A stretch of DNA of 64,000 bases from contig NZ_WRPN01000002.1 in the NCBI RefSeq assembly GCF_009746565.1, positions 248,001 through 312,000 of the forward strand, given 5' to 3'. The stretch's first letter is position 1, and each line of letters opens with the position of its first letter. The DNA comes from Mariniflexile maritimum. GTDB taxonomy: Bacteria > Bacteroidota > Bacteroidia > Flavobacteriales > Flavobacteriaceae. Of this stretch, positions 55,199-63,234 are shown in pieces. The notes below the pieces were generated by a model. The model saw only the letters and a program-made list of their open reading frames with translations. It made no database searches and was not told where the DNA came from. Made by a program: the position numbers and the translations under genes.

Positions 55199-55274
55199 CC
55201 TAATTCAAATGTCAATTTTACGATTAAATTATCCGAATCGATTTAATCTTCAAATGAGTTAATTATCGAATGAA

Positions 55275-55976
55275 TTAATTGCTTTGTCGAACCGTTCGTT
55301 GTTCAATCCGTTTTTCATAGTTTTCCCCTTTAAAGATACGTTGTACAAAAATACCTGGAATGTGGATTTGATTGGGGTCTAAGCTTCCAAGAGGCACTAA
55401 TTCTTCAACTTCGGCGACCGTTATTTTTGCTGCGCCACACATCACCGGATTAAAATTTCTGGCAGTTCCCTTAAAAATTAAATTGCCGGCTGCATCGCCT
55501 TTCCAAGCTTTCACAAAGGCAAAATCGGCTTTAAAGGCATGTTCCAAAACGTACATCTTGCCATCAAACTCCCGTGTTTCTTTTCCATCGGCAACTTCGG
55601 TGCCATAACCTGCGGGGGTGTAAATGGCGGGAAACCCTGCTTGGGCTGCACGACAGCGCTCTGCCAAGGTGCCTTGTGGAATAAGCTCCACATCCAGTTC
55701 GCCTGTGAGCATTTGGCGTTCAAACTCCTCGTTTTCACCTACATAGGAAGCAATCATTTTCTTGATTTGATGCTTTTGAAGCAACAGGCCCAAGCCAAAA
55801 TCATCAACGCCGGCGTTGTTTGATATGCAGGTTAAACCCTTTATGCCCAGTTTCACTAAGTGGGCAATGGCATTTTCCGGGATGCCGCAAAGCCCGAAGC
55901 CACCCAACATAAAGGTCATGTTATCTTTAACGCCGTTTAGTGCTGCTTCTACATTTGCAACTGTTTTGTTAATCAT
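55275..55976 (-). CDS. scoA: 3-oxoacid CoA-transferase subunit A
   Basis: A 233-residue subunit A with the glycine-rich CoA-binding pattern [15 protein letters not shown] and [13 protein letters not shown]. It partners with scoB downstream. Its C-terminus ends in a basic, glutamine-rich tail ([12 protein letters not shown]). Confidence 0.93.
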   Translation of the reverse strand: MINKTVANVEAALNGVKDNMTFMLGGFGLCGIPENAIAHLVKLGIKGLTCISNNAGVDDFGLGLLLQKHQIKKMIASYVGENEEFERQMLTGELDVELIPQGTLAERCRAAQAGFPAIYTPAGYGTEVADGKETREFDGKMYVLEHAFKADFAFVKAWKGDAAGNLIFKGTARNFNPVMCGAAKITVAEVEELVPLGSLDPNQIHIPGIFVQRIFKGENYEKRIEQRTVRQSN

Positions 55977-56011
55977 GCTTATTTTGTTTTTTCTTTTTAA
56001 AAATACAAAAT

Positions 56012-56036
56012 AAAAAAACCATTCTAAAAAGAATGG
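56012..56036 (-). terminator. Terminator after PBP1A
   Basis: On the minus strand CCATTC-TTTTTA-GAATGG is followed by TTTTTTT, a clean terminator 27 bases after the PBP1A stop. Confidence 0.85.
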
Positions 56037-56063
56037 CTTGTCATTTTTATTTAAGGATTAAAT

Positions 56064-58391
56064 TTAAAAAGTCAAATCGTCAGGAATATCAGAGCCTATG
56101 CCATCGGTGTAATTTCCAGAGCCTTTAGAGCAATCAACATTAATGGATAGTTGTGCTGGGGCATCAAAGTTTTGGGTAGAAACGTCCAAGGTTTTATCAT
56201 TGTAGCAACTTTTCATAAAAAGGCCCCAAATGGGTAATGCCATAGAAGCGCCTTGGCCATAAAGTATAGACCTAAAGTGCACCGATCTGTCTTCGCCACC
56301 TACCCAAACACCGGTTGCCAAATTGGGTACCATGCCCATAAACCAACCGTCGCTTTGGTTTTGTGTGGTACCTGTTTTTCCGGCTATTGGATTTGTAAAA
56401 CCGTAGGGGTAGCCCGTTATGATGTCTTTATAAAATTGATCGGGTGGTCCCGTTCTGCGCAATCGTGCCCCAGATCCAGACTCTACAACGCCTTGCAACA
56501 ATTTTACGGTTACATAGGCCGGTTCGTCGCCTATCACATCGCGTGTTTCTGGCTTGAATTGGTACAGTACCGTGCCGTTTTTATCTTCAATGGTGGTTAC
56601 CATAACGGGCTGTGTATAAACGCCCTTATTTGCAAATGCCGCATAAGCTGCAACCATTTCATAAACACTCAAATCGGCAGTTCCGAGGGCAATAGAAGGT
56701 ACTTCTGGAATGTTTGATTCCACGCCCAGTTTTTTAACTAAATCTATAACGTTTTTTGGGCCTACTTTGTCCATTAATCGTGCGGTAATGGTGTTAACCG
56801 AGTTTGCTAGCGCATTTTTTAAGGTTCTGGTGCCACCATATTTGCCATCGGAGTTTTTTGGGCACCAATCTTGCAAATTGCCATATTTGTTGGCTTCAAT
56901 ACAAAATGGGGTGTCTGGAAATTCGTCGCAGGGCGAATAATGTAATTGGTCTATCGCCGCGGCATATACAAAGGGTTTAAAGGTTGAGCCTACTTGCCGT
57001 TTTCCTTGTTTAACCATATCGTATTGAAAATGTCTGTAATTAATACCGCCTACCCAAGCTTTAACGTGGCCAGTTTGGGGTTCCATAGCCATCATGCCCG
57101 TTCTTAAAAAGGTTTTGTAGTAGCGAATGGAGTCGATGGGCTTCATAATGGTATCGATTTCTGTCGCCTTCCCTTTTTTCCAGGCGAAAATGGCCATTTC
57201 GGTTGGTCTGTAAAAAGAGGCCTCTATTTCTTTATCCGATTTCCCCAAATCGTATTTCATTTTGCGCCAGCGCTCCGATTGTTTCATGGCGTTTTTTAAT
57301 AAGGTTTTTATTTCGTCGGGCGTTAAATCCAAAAAAGGGGCCGTTTTGTTGCGTTCGGGTGTGTTTTGTTTAAAAAACTCTTTTTGCAGTTGCGCCATGT
57401 GTTGTTGCACAGCATTTTCGGCATAGAGCTGCATGCGCGAATCGATGGTGGTGTAAACCTTTAAGCCATCATTGTATAAATTGTATTTGGTGCCATCTGG
57501 TTTTGGGTTGTTTTTAATCCAATCTTTCATAAAACCATCTAAATACGTTCTAAAATAAGTGGCTATGCCTTCGCGGTGGGATTCTGGATTATAGTTTAAA
57601 TCCAATGGTGTTTTTTGAAGTGAGTCTTTCACTTTTTCATTGATATAACCATATTTCTCCATCTGGGAAAGCACCACATTACGACGCTGACGCGTTAATT
57701 CCTCGCGCTTTCTAGGGTTGAACAACGATGAGTTTTTGAACATCCCAACCAACATGGCCGATTCCTTTAAATCTAGTTCTTTAGGTTCTTTGCCAAAATA
57801 GATGCGTGCGGCACTTCTTATGCCATCGGCATTGTTTAAAAAGTCGTAAATATTAAAGTATTGGGCAATAATTTCTTCTTTGGTATATTGGCGTTCTAAA
57901 CGGGTGGCAATAATCCATTCTTTAATTTTTTGGGTCAACCTTCCCAGTTTGTTTCTAGAACCTTCCCCATGGAATAACTGTTTTGCCAGTTGTTGCGAAA
58001 TGGTACTGGCGCCGCCGCCGCCGCCTAGTTTTACGATGGCACGAAGCGTTCCAAATGCATCGATACCGGAATGGTCGTGAAAACGGGCATCTTCAGTAGC
58101 CAATAGGGCATCAATTAAATGTTGGGGCAGTTCCTCATAACTTACGGGTGTTCTATTATCGTTCAAATAAAATTTTCCAAGTGTTTTTCCGTCGGAAGAA
58201 ATGATTTCGGTGGCCAAATTTGATTTTAGGTTTTCCAGCTGTGTGTGGTCTGGCATCGTTCCGAAAAGGCCCCAAGAGGCCAACAAGAAAATGAGAATTA
58301 CAAACAGAATACCTCCTGCGAACAGCATCCAAAACCTACGGATGTATTTTGAGAAGTCTTGGTTTGCCGATGGTTGTTTTTTTATTGCCAT
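56064..58391 (-). CDS. Penicillin-binding protein 1A (bifunctional)
   Basis: A 775-residue class A PBP: a membrane anchor (about 20-40), glycosyltransferase 51 domain (GGASTISQQLAKQLFHGEGS), and transpeptidase with SxxK in VGSTFKPFVYAAA, SVN and KTGTTQNQSDGW. It polymerises and crosslinks peptidoglycan. It follows gldH by 59 bases on the same strand. A second class A enzyme, PBP1C, is also in the window. Confidence 0.94.
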   Translation of the reverse strand: MAIKKQPSANQDFSKYIRRFWMLFAGGILFVILIFLLASWGLFGTMPDHTQLENLKSNLATEIISSDGKTLGKFYLNDNRTPVSYEELPQHLIDALLATEDARFHDHSGIDAFGTLRAIVKLGGGGGASTISQQLAKQLFHGEGSRNKLGRLTQKIKEWIIATRLERQYTKEEIIAQYFNIYDFLNNADGIRSAARIYFGKEPKELDLKESAMLVGMFKNSSLFNPRKREELTRQRRNVVLSQMEKYGYINEKVKDSLQKTPLDLNYNPESHREGIATYFRTYLDGFMKDWIKNNPKPDGTKYNLYNDGLKVYTTIDSRMQLYAENAVQQHMAQLQKEFFKQNTPERNKTAPFLDLTPDEIKTLLKNAMKQSERWRKMKYDLGKSDKEIEASFYRPTEMAIFAWKKGKATEIDTIMKPIDSIRYYKTFLRTGMMAMEPQTGHVKAWVGGINYRHFQYDMVKQGKRQVGSTFKPFVYAAAIDQLHYSPCDEFPDTPFCIEANKYGNLQDWCPKNSDGKYGGTRTLKNALANSVNTITARLMDKVGPKNVIDLVKKLGVESNIPEVPSIALGTADLSVYEMVAAYAAFANKGVYTQPVMVTTIEDKNGTVLYQFKPETRDVIGDEPAYVTVKLLQGVVESGSGARLRRTGPPDQFYKDIITGYPYGFTNPIAGKTGTTQNQSDGWFMGMVPNLATGVWVGGEDRSVHFRSILYGQGASMALPIWGLFMKSCYNDKTLDVSTQNFDAPAQLSINVDCSKGSGNYTDGIGSDIPDDLTF

Positions 58392-58450
58392 ATAATAAGT
58401 GCCTAAAGTTTTAAGTGTATAAAGTGTTTTTAAGTTATAAGAGCTTAAAG

Positions 58451-58951
58451 TTAGGGGGTGTTTTTTGCTGGTTTTTCAATTCGGAAGCCTACATCGGTAA
58501 TGCCTTCAAGTTCGGTAACGCCGTTTACTTTGCCGTTTTCGCGCATGGCTTGTTGAATGTTAACTTGGTAATCGCCTTTTTCCTTGAAAATGACCCCTTC
58601 TTTATACCAGAGTTTGTTTTCTTTAATATCCATTAAACCGGTGCCTAGAAATTTTCCTGATGGATCTGCCATTTTGTACTCTAAGGTATCGGTTAAGGTT
58701 TTGCCATGGGGAAACACCATTTCGACGATTAAAAACAGATTATTGTATTTGTATGCGTTGTTGTTGCGTAAATTCACAAATAAATTATAGGTGTTTGTAG
58801 AGTCTGGTGGCGTAATCTTGAAGCTGATAATGGAGTCTTTATGCCATTTTTCGGGCACCGCTTGGTAGCCATCGAATACCCTGTTGGGGTCGCATGAAGT
58901 TAGAACCAAAAAAAATATCAATAAAAATAACAACACATTATTTCGCATCAT
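58451..58951 (-). CDS. gldH: Gliding motility lipoprotein GldH
   Basis: A 166-residue lipoprotein: the signal ends LVLTSC with Cys20 as lipid site, followed by DPNRVFDGYQAVPEKWHKDSI, typical of GldH. GldH is required for gliding in F. johnsoniae, with an uncertain molecular role. It overlaps the upstream PSP1 gene by 14 bases. Confidence 0.93.
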   Translation of the reverse strand: MMRNNVLLFLLIFFLVLTSCDPNRVFDGYQAVPEKWHKDSIISFKITPPDSTNTYNLFVNLRNNNAYKYNNLFLIVEMVFPHGKTLTDTLEYKMADPSGKFLGTGLMDIKENKLWYKEGVIFKEKGDYQVNIQQAMRENGKVNGVTELEGITDVGFRIEKPAKNTP

Positions 58952-60125
58952 CTTTACGCTTTTGGGGTTTTTGGTTCTTGTTTTTGTTCCTGTTGTTCCG
59001 GTTCTTGTTATTTTTACGTTTTTTACTGGGTTTTGGACTATCGAAGCGCGTTAAACTATCTTGACCTACAACGTTTCCAAACGCTGTTTTAGTATCTTCA
59101 ACAACTTCTATGGCATATTCTTCCAGGCTAACAATTTTTTCGTTCTTCTTGTTTAGGGCAATAATTTCGTTGGCTTGTACGGTGGTTATTTTGTGCCAAT
59201 TGGCCCATTCGCCCTCGTATGCGTACCACAAATGGCCCTTGAAAATATCGGTTTTTTGGCAAACGGCCGTTCCTTTTTCGGTTTGTAGTTTTATTTCGGG
59301 TTTTGGGAAACTTTTAAGGGCATCCAAATAACTGTCCAGTTCATAGTTTAAACAGCATTTTAGTTTGCCGCATTGACCTGCCAATTTTTGTGGATTTAAT
59401 GATAGCTGCTGGTAGCGCGCTGCCGAGGTGCTTACCGAACGAAAATCGGTTAGCCATGTTGAACAGCATAATTCGCGCCCACAGGAACCAATGCCACCAA
59501 GTCTGGATGCTTCTTGGCGAAAACCCACTTGTTTCATTTCAATTCGGGTCCTAAACTCGCGGGCAAATACTTTGATGAGTTCCCTGAAATCAACCCGTTC
59601 CTCGGCCGTATAGTAAAACGTTGCTTTACTGGCATCGCCTTGAAACTCGATATCGGAAATTTTCATGGCCAGTTTTAAATCGATGGCAAATTGGCGTGCC
59701 TTCACTTTCATGGGCTCTTCCTTATCGCGTGCATCCCGCCAGATATCGATGTCTTTTTGACTTGCTTTTCGGTATATTTTAAAAATCTCTTCGGGGGTTT
59801 CCGATATGTTTTTACGCTTCATTTGAACGCGTACCAATTCTCCCGTAAGGGTAACCATGCCAATATCGTGGCCCGATGGCGCTTGTGTTGCTACCACATC
59901 GCCAATGCTTAGCGTTAAGTTTTCGGAGTTTAAATAGTATTCCTTTCTACCGTTTTTAAAGCGGACTTCTACCCAATTAAACGGTTTTTCTCCGTTTGGA
60001 AGCGACATATTGGCCAGCCAATCGAACACCGTAAGTTTATTACAACTATCCGTTCCGCACGTGCCATTATTTTTACATCCTTTGGGTTGTCCGTCTTTTC
60101 CAGTTGAACAACTGTTACAAGCCAT
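58938..60125 (-). CDS. PSP1/RicT-like protein
   Basis: A 395-residue cytoplasmic protein of the PSP1 family (RicT in Bacillus). Conserved cysteines occur in GSCGRELCCSTW (about 214-224) and GQCGKLKCCLNYE (about 257-268), the iron-sulfur ligands of RicT; the N-terminus also has CNSCSTGKDG and CGTDSC. It has a basic, Asn/Lys/Arg-rich tail. RicT takes part in a Ric complex affecting RNase Y in Bacillus; the role in flavobacteria is unknown. Confidence 0.88.
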   Translation of the reverse strand: MACNSCSTGKDGQPKGCKNNGTCGTDSCNKLTVFDWLANMSLPNGEKPFNWVEVRFKNGRKEYYLNSENLTLSIGDVVATQAPSGHDIGMVTLTGELVRVQMKRKNISETPEEIFKIYRKASQKDIDIWRDARDKEEPMKVKARQFAIDLKLAMKISDIEFQGDASKATFYYTAEERVDFRELIKVFAREFRTRIEMKQVGFRQEASRLGGIGSCGRELCCSTWLTDFRSVSTSAARYQQLSLNPQKLAGQCGKLKCCLNYELDSYLDALKSFPKPEIKLQTEKGTAVCQKTDIFKGHLWYAYEGEWANWHKITTVQANEIIALNKKNEKIVSLEEYAIEVVEDTKTAFGNVVGQDSLTRFDSPKPSKKRKNNKNRNNRNKNKNQKPQKRKDDAK

Positions 60126-60279
60126 ACATTTTATATATTGATTCCAACTAAAACCGAAGTTTTATTGGAAGGAGGTTCATAATTATTTGAAAACGTAAAG
60201 ATAAGATTATTATGCTTACTTTAAAATAGAAGACGAATTATCATTTTTTTGATGAAAATGAATGGTTATACAGCACATT

Positions 60280-60510
60280 TTAAACCAACTTCACGCTAAT
60301 TATTTTAACAGGACAGGCCTTGGAAGCATTTTCGCAAGCCTCTAAAATATCGTTTTCATTGGATTTTAAAGTAAAAAATCCTTTTTTATCCGTTGAATGA
60401 AGCAACACCGATTTGCCATCTTTTTTCGACATTTGAAACTGATTGGGCGCCAACTCCACACAATAATTGCACCCAATGCATTTGTTGCGCTGCAATGTGA
60501 TAACCACCAT
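60280..60510 (-). CDS. Ferredoxin, 4Fe-4S single cluster
   Basis: A 76-residue ferredoxin: Cys11, Cys14, Cys17 in CIGCNYCVELAP and Cys66 in ACPVK. Its ATG overlaps the stop of the upstream U32 gene (TAATG), so the two proteins are made together; it is a candidate electron donor for that enzyme. Confidence 0.9.
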   Translation of the reverse strand: MVVITLQRNKCIGCNYCVELAPNQFQMSKKDGKSVLLHSTDKKGFFTLKSNENDILEACENASKACPVKIISVKLV

Positions 60511-61754
60511 TAAGCTTCTACTTTATTTTCAACAATTTTATACAATTTATCGGAAGGACGGATTCTGAAACCAAGCGGAATGGTTACCAAATCGCCTTTG
60601 GTGCCTTTTGATGATTTTTGGTCGTTTACCATCATGTCGCCCACTTCCAATTCTTTGGCGCCCGTTGTGGGGCCCGTTATTAAAATAGTGTCGCCCACCG
60701 CAATATCGAAGGCTTCAATTTTAAATTCGCCTATTTGTGGTTTCGGGAAAAAGTGCGTGCCTTTGCCAATATATACCTTTTTTTGGGTGGCGTGCGACCC
60801 CGAACCATTGCTCCATTCGCCCAATTTTTGCCCCAAATAATACCCGTTCCAAAACCCTCGGTTATACACTTTTTCAAGTTCTTGCATCCAAATAACCACC
60901 TGTTCTTTTTGGTAAGTTTCAGCATATAAGCTATCAATGGCCTCGCGATAGCATTTTATTACTTTGGCAACATACTCTGGTGCGCGCCCGCGGCCTTCAA
61001 TTTTTAAAACCTTGATGCCGGCATCGGCCACTTGGTCCAGAATATCGATGGTGCACAAATCTTTGGGCGACATGATGTATTCGTTGTCAATCTCCATTTC
61101 AAAGCCGGTTTCCTGCTCTATAACCGTATATTTTTTGCGGCAATTTTGTTTGCAGGCACCACGGTTTGCCGATGAATTGTAGGCATGCAAGCTCATGTAG
61201 CATTTTCCAGAAACCGCCATACATAGGGCACCATGGCCGAAAATTTCAATTTCAATCAATTTTCCCGATGGGCCTTTTATCTGTTCCTTTTCAATAAGTT
61301 CGGTTATTTTCTTTACCTGTCGTAAACTTAACTCGCGGCTTAAAACCATCGTATCGGCAAACAAAGCGTAAAATTTAACGGTTTCAATGTTGGTAATATT
61401 TATTTGGGTAGAAATGTGCACTTCCATGCCCACTTCGCGTGCTGCCATGATAACGGCTTGGTCCATAGCGATAACGGCGGTAATATCGGCCTCTTTCGCT
61501 TTGTTTATCAGGGTTTTTACGATGGATAAATCGTGGTCGTAAATAATGGTGTTTAAGGTTAAATAAGTTCTTACGTTTTTGGCTTTGCAGCGTTTTGAGA
61601 TTTCAGCTAAATCGCCTAAAGTGAAATTTATGGAGGCTCTTGCCCGCATGTTCAACTGCTCAACCCCAAAATAGATGGAATCTGCGCCATTATCCAAAGC
61701 GGCTTGCAGCGATTCAAAATTTCCTGCGGGTGCCATTAATTCAATTTTTTGCAT
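60510..61754 (-). CDS. U32 family protein, TrhP-like tRNA hydroxylation enzyme
   Basis: A 414-residue protein of the collagenase-like U32 family. The N-terminal barrel has MAPAGNFESLQAALDNGADSIYFG; the cluster-binding cysteines are in GALCMAVSGKCYMS and GACKQNCRKKY; the C-terminal beta domain is IGEFKIEAFDIAVGDTILITG. Size and C-terminal domain match TrhP (E. coli YegQ, B. subtilis YrrO), which makes 5-hydroxyuridine at tRNA U34 from prephenate, rather than the shorter UbiU/V. The operon with trhO and a ferredoxin supports this. Confidence 0.85.
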   Translation of the reverse strand: MQKIELMAPAGNFESLQAALDNGADSIYFGVEQLNMRARASINFTLGDLAEISKRCKAKNVRTYLTLNTIIYDHDLSIVKTLINKAKEADITAVIAMDQAVIMAAREVGMEVHISTQINITNIETVKFYALFADTMVLSRELSLRQVKKITELIEKEQIKGPSGKLIEIEIFGHGALCMAVSGKCYMSLHAYNSSANRGACKQNCRKKYTVIEQETGFEMEIDNEYIMSPKDLCTIDILDQVADAGIKVLKIEGRGRAPEYVAKVIKCYREAIDSLYAETYQKEQVVIWMQELEKVYNRGFWNGYYLGQKLGEWSNGSGSHATQKKVYIGKGTHFFPKPQIGEFKIEAFDIAVGDTILITGPTTGAKELEVGDMMVNDQKSSKGTKGDLVTIPLGFRIRPSDKLYKIVENKVEA

Positions 61755-61764
61755 AGGTTCGTTT

Positions 61765-62835
61765 TTATTGTTTCTTTTGAAAATGGTCGAAAATATTCCT
61801 TAAATCTTTTTGGTGGTTAAGATGGTGGGCACGTCCTTTTTTAAAGATGTCGTTGCTGTTGCCCTGGCCTTTTCTAAGTTCTTTTTGTGTTTCGTAGGGC
61901 AATCTGTTAATGTCCATACAGGTTGTGGAACAGCAGTTTTCCATGGTTTCCTTGCATTTAGGGCATTGGATGAACAACAAATGGCAGGCCTCGTTGGCGC
62001 AATTGGTGTGTATATCAAAAGGTTCGCCACATTGGTGGCATTGCGCAATAATATCGTCGCTTATTTTTTCCGCTCTGCGGTCGTCGAACACAAAATTTTT
62101 GCCCAAAAACTTATTTTCCAGCTGCTGTTCCTTTACTTGGCGGGTATATTCAATAATGCCACCTTCCAATTGATACACATTTTTAAAGCCTTTATGTTTG
62201 AAATAGGCACTGGCTTTTTCGCAACGGATACCGCCGGTACAGTACATCACCAAATTTTTATCTTCTTTGTGGTCTTTTAAATCGGCTTCAATAATATCCA
62301 ACGATTCCCGAAAGGTGTCCACATCGGGCGTGATGGCGTTTTTAAAATGGCCTATTTCGCTTTCGTAATGGTTGCGCATATCCACCAAAACGGTGTTTTC
62401 GTCTTCTATAAAGGTGTTGAAATCTTCAGCTTTTAAGTGGATGCCCTTGTTGGTCACATCAAAAGTTGCGTCGTTTAAACCGTCGGCCACTATTTTATCG
62501 CGTACCTTTACTTTTAGCTTTAAGAACGATTTATTGTCGTGCTCTATGGCAACATTCAAACGGATGTCCTTTAAAAAATCAATGCTATCAAGATGGTTTT
62601 TGAATTCGTTGAAGCGGTCGGCAGGAACTGATAATTGTGCGTTTATACCTTCGTGGGCAACGTAAATACGGCCCAAAACATCCAGTGTGTCCCAGGTTAA
62701 AAACAAATGGTCGCGTAAAAGTTGCGGATTGCCAATGTTGGCATATTGGTAAAAAGAAAGTGTTAACCGACTTTTTCCTGCGTGGTCGATTAATGCGGCC
62801 CTTTCTTTCGCGCTTAATTTATTGTACAGTTGCAT
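61765..62835 (-). CDS. trhO: Rhodanese-like tRNA uridine(34) hydroxylase TrhO
   Basis: A 356-residue protein with an N-terminal UPF0176 domain (DTLDVLGRIYVAHEGINAQLSVP), a rhodanese domain with VMYCTGGIRCEKASAYFKHKGF, and a C-terminal cysteine-rich part (CHQCGEPFD, CPKCKETMENCCSTTC). It matches E. coli YceA/TrhO, the oxygen-dependent enzyme forming 5-hydroxyuridine at tRNA position 34. It is first in a three-gene operon with a TrhP-like protein and a ferredoxin. Confidence 0.92.
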   Translation of the reverse strand: MQLYNKLSAKERAALIDHAGKSRLTLSFYQYANIGNPQLLRDHLFLTWDTLDVLGRIYVAHEGINAQLSVPADRFNEFKNHLDSIDFLKDIRLNVAIEHDNKSFLKLKVKVRDKIVADGLNDATFDVTNKGIHLKAEDFNTFIEDENTVLVDMRNHYESEIGHFKNAITPDVDTFRESLDIIEADLKDHKEDKNLVMYCTGGIRCEKASAYFKHKGFKNVYQLEGGIIEYTRQVKEQQLENKFLGKNFVFDDRRAEKISDDIIAQCHQCGEPFDIHTNCANEACHLLFIQCPKCKETMENCCSTTCMDINRLPYETQKELRKGQGNSNDIFKKGRAHHLNHQKDLRNIFDHFQKKQ

Positions 62836-62909
62836 GCTATACCAATGTTTTAAGGTTAAAGAAGCCCATCATAACCTTCCCAAAAGGAAGGGAAAATGAA
62901 ACTAAAGCG

Positions 62910-62917
62910 CAAAAGTA
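62910..62917 (-). promoter_or_regulatory. Candidate promoter for the trhO operon
   Basis: Minus strand TACTTTTG matches TAnnTTTG; a TTTC lies 21 bases further upstream as a -33 box with one mismatch. The leader would be about 68 bases. Confidence 0.55.
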
Positions 62918-63021
62918 CAATTTTTTAGAAATCTTTTAGAAACGAATGTTACTAATTAGCATGAATTAATGGGTCTTAATATATGAAAACCCTGTCAAGA
63001 AAAAATAAAACTAACATTTTA

Positions 63022-63059
63022 TAACAAAAAAAGCACCTATTAAATTTAATAAGTGCTTT
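63022..63059 (-). terminator. Orphan minus-strand terminator upstream of recA
   Basis: AAAGCAC-C-TATTA pairs with TAATA-A-GTGCTTT. In minus-strand RNA the odd pair is a G-U wobble, in plus-strand RNA a C-A mismatch, and the T run (TTTTTTTG) lies on the minus side. No annotated minus-strand gene lies upstream, so it may end a small RNA. Confidence 0.6.
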
Positions 63060-63173
63060 CCAAGAATAGTTTGAGTTAGTCTGCTTTAAAGCCGATTTAA
63101 TTTTTTTCATAGCAAAAATTTTCCCAACTCTATTTCATAGATGCAGAATGTTGAAAAAGGTTGCGTTATAAAA

Positions 63174-63204
63174 TTGTAAGATGACAAAACTTATAGTATT
63201 TTAG
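63174..63204 (+). promoter_or_regulatory. Promoter of recA
   Basis: TTG at 63174-63176, 20 bases, then TATTTTAG at 63197-63204, one mismatch from TAnnTTTG. The leader is about 25 bases. No convincing LexA-type palindrome was noticed. Confidence 0.55.
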
Positions 63205-63234
63205 CATCCATTACTTCAGAAAAAATAAATAAAG

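Larger units (their letters stand above)
62836..63234. other. Divergent intergenic region trhO-recA
   Basis: 399 bases, AT-rich. Contents: an imperfect repeat-like hairpin CCTTCC-CAAAA-GGAAGG at 62875-62891, the trhO promoter at 62910, a minus-strand terminator at 63022-63059, a 44-codon minus-strand frame (62976-63110) that runs through that terminator, and the recA promoter at 63174-63204. Nothing else is seen. Confidence 0.6.
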
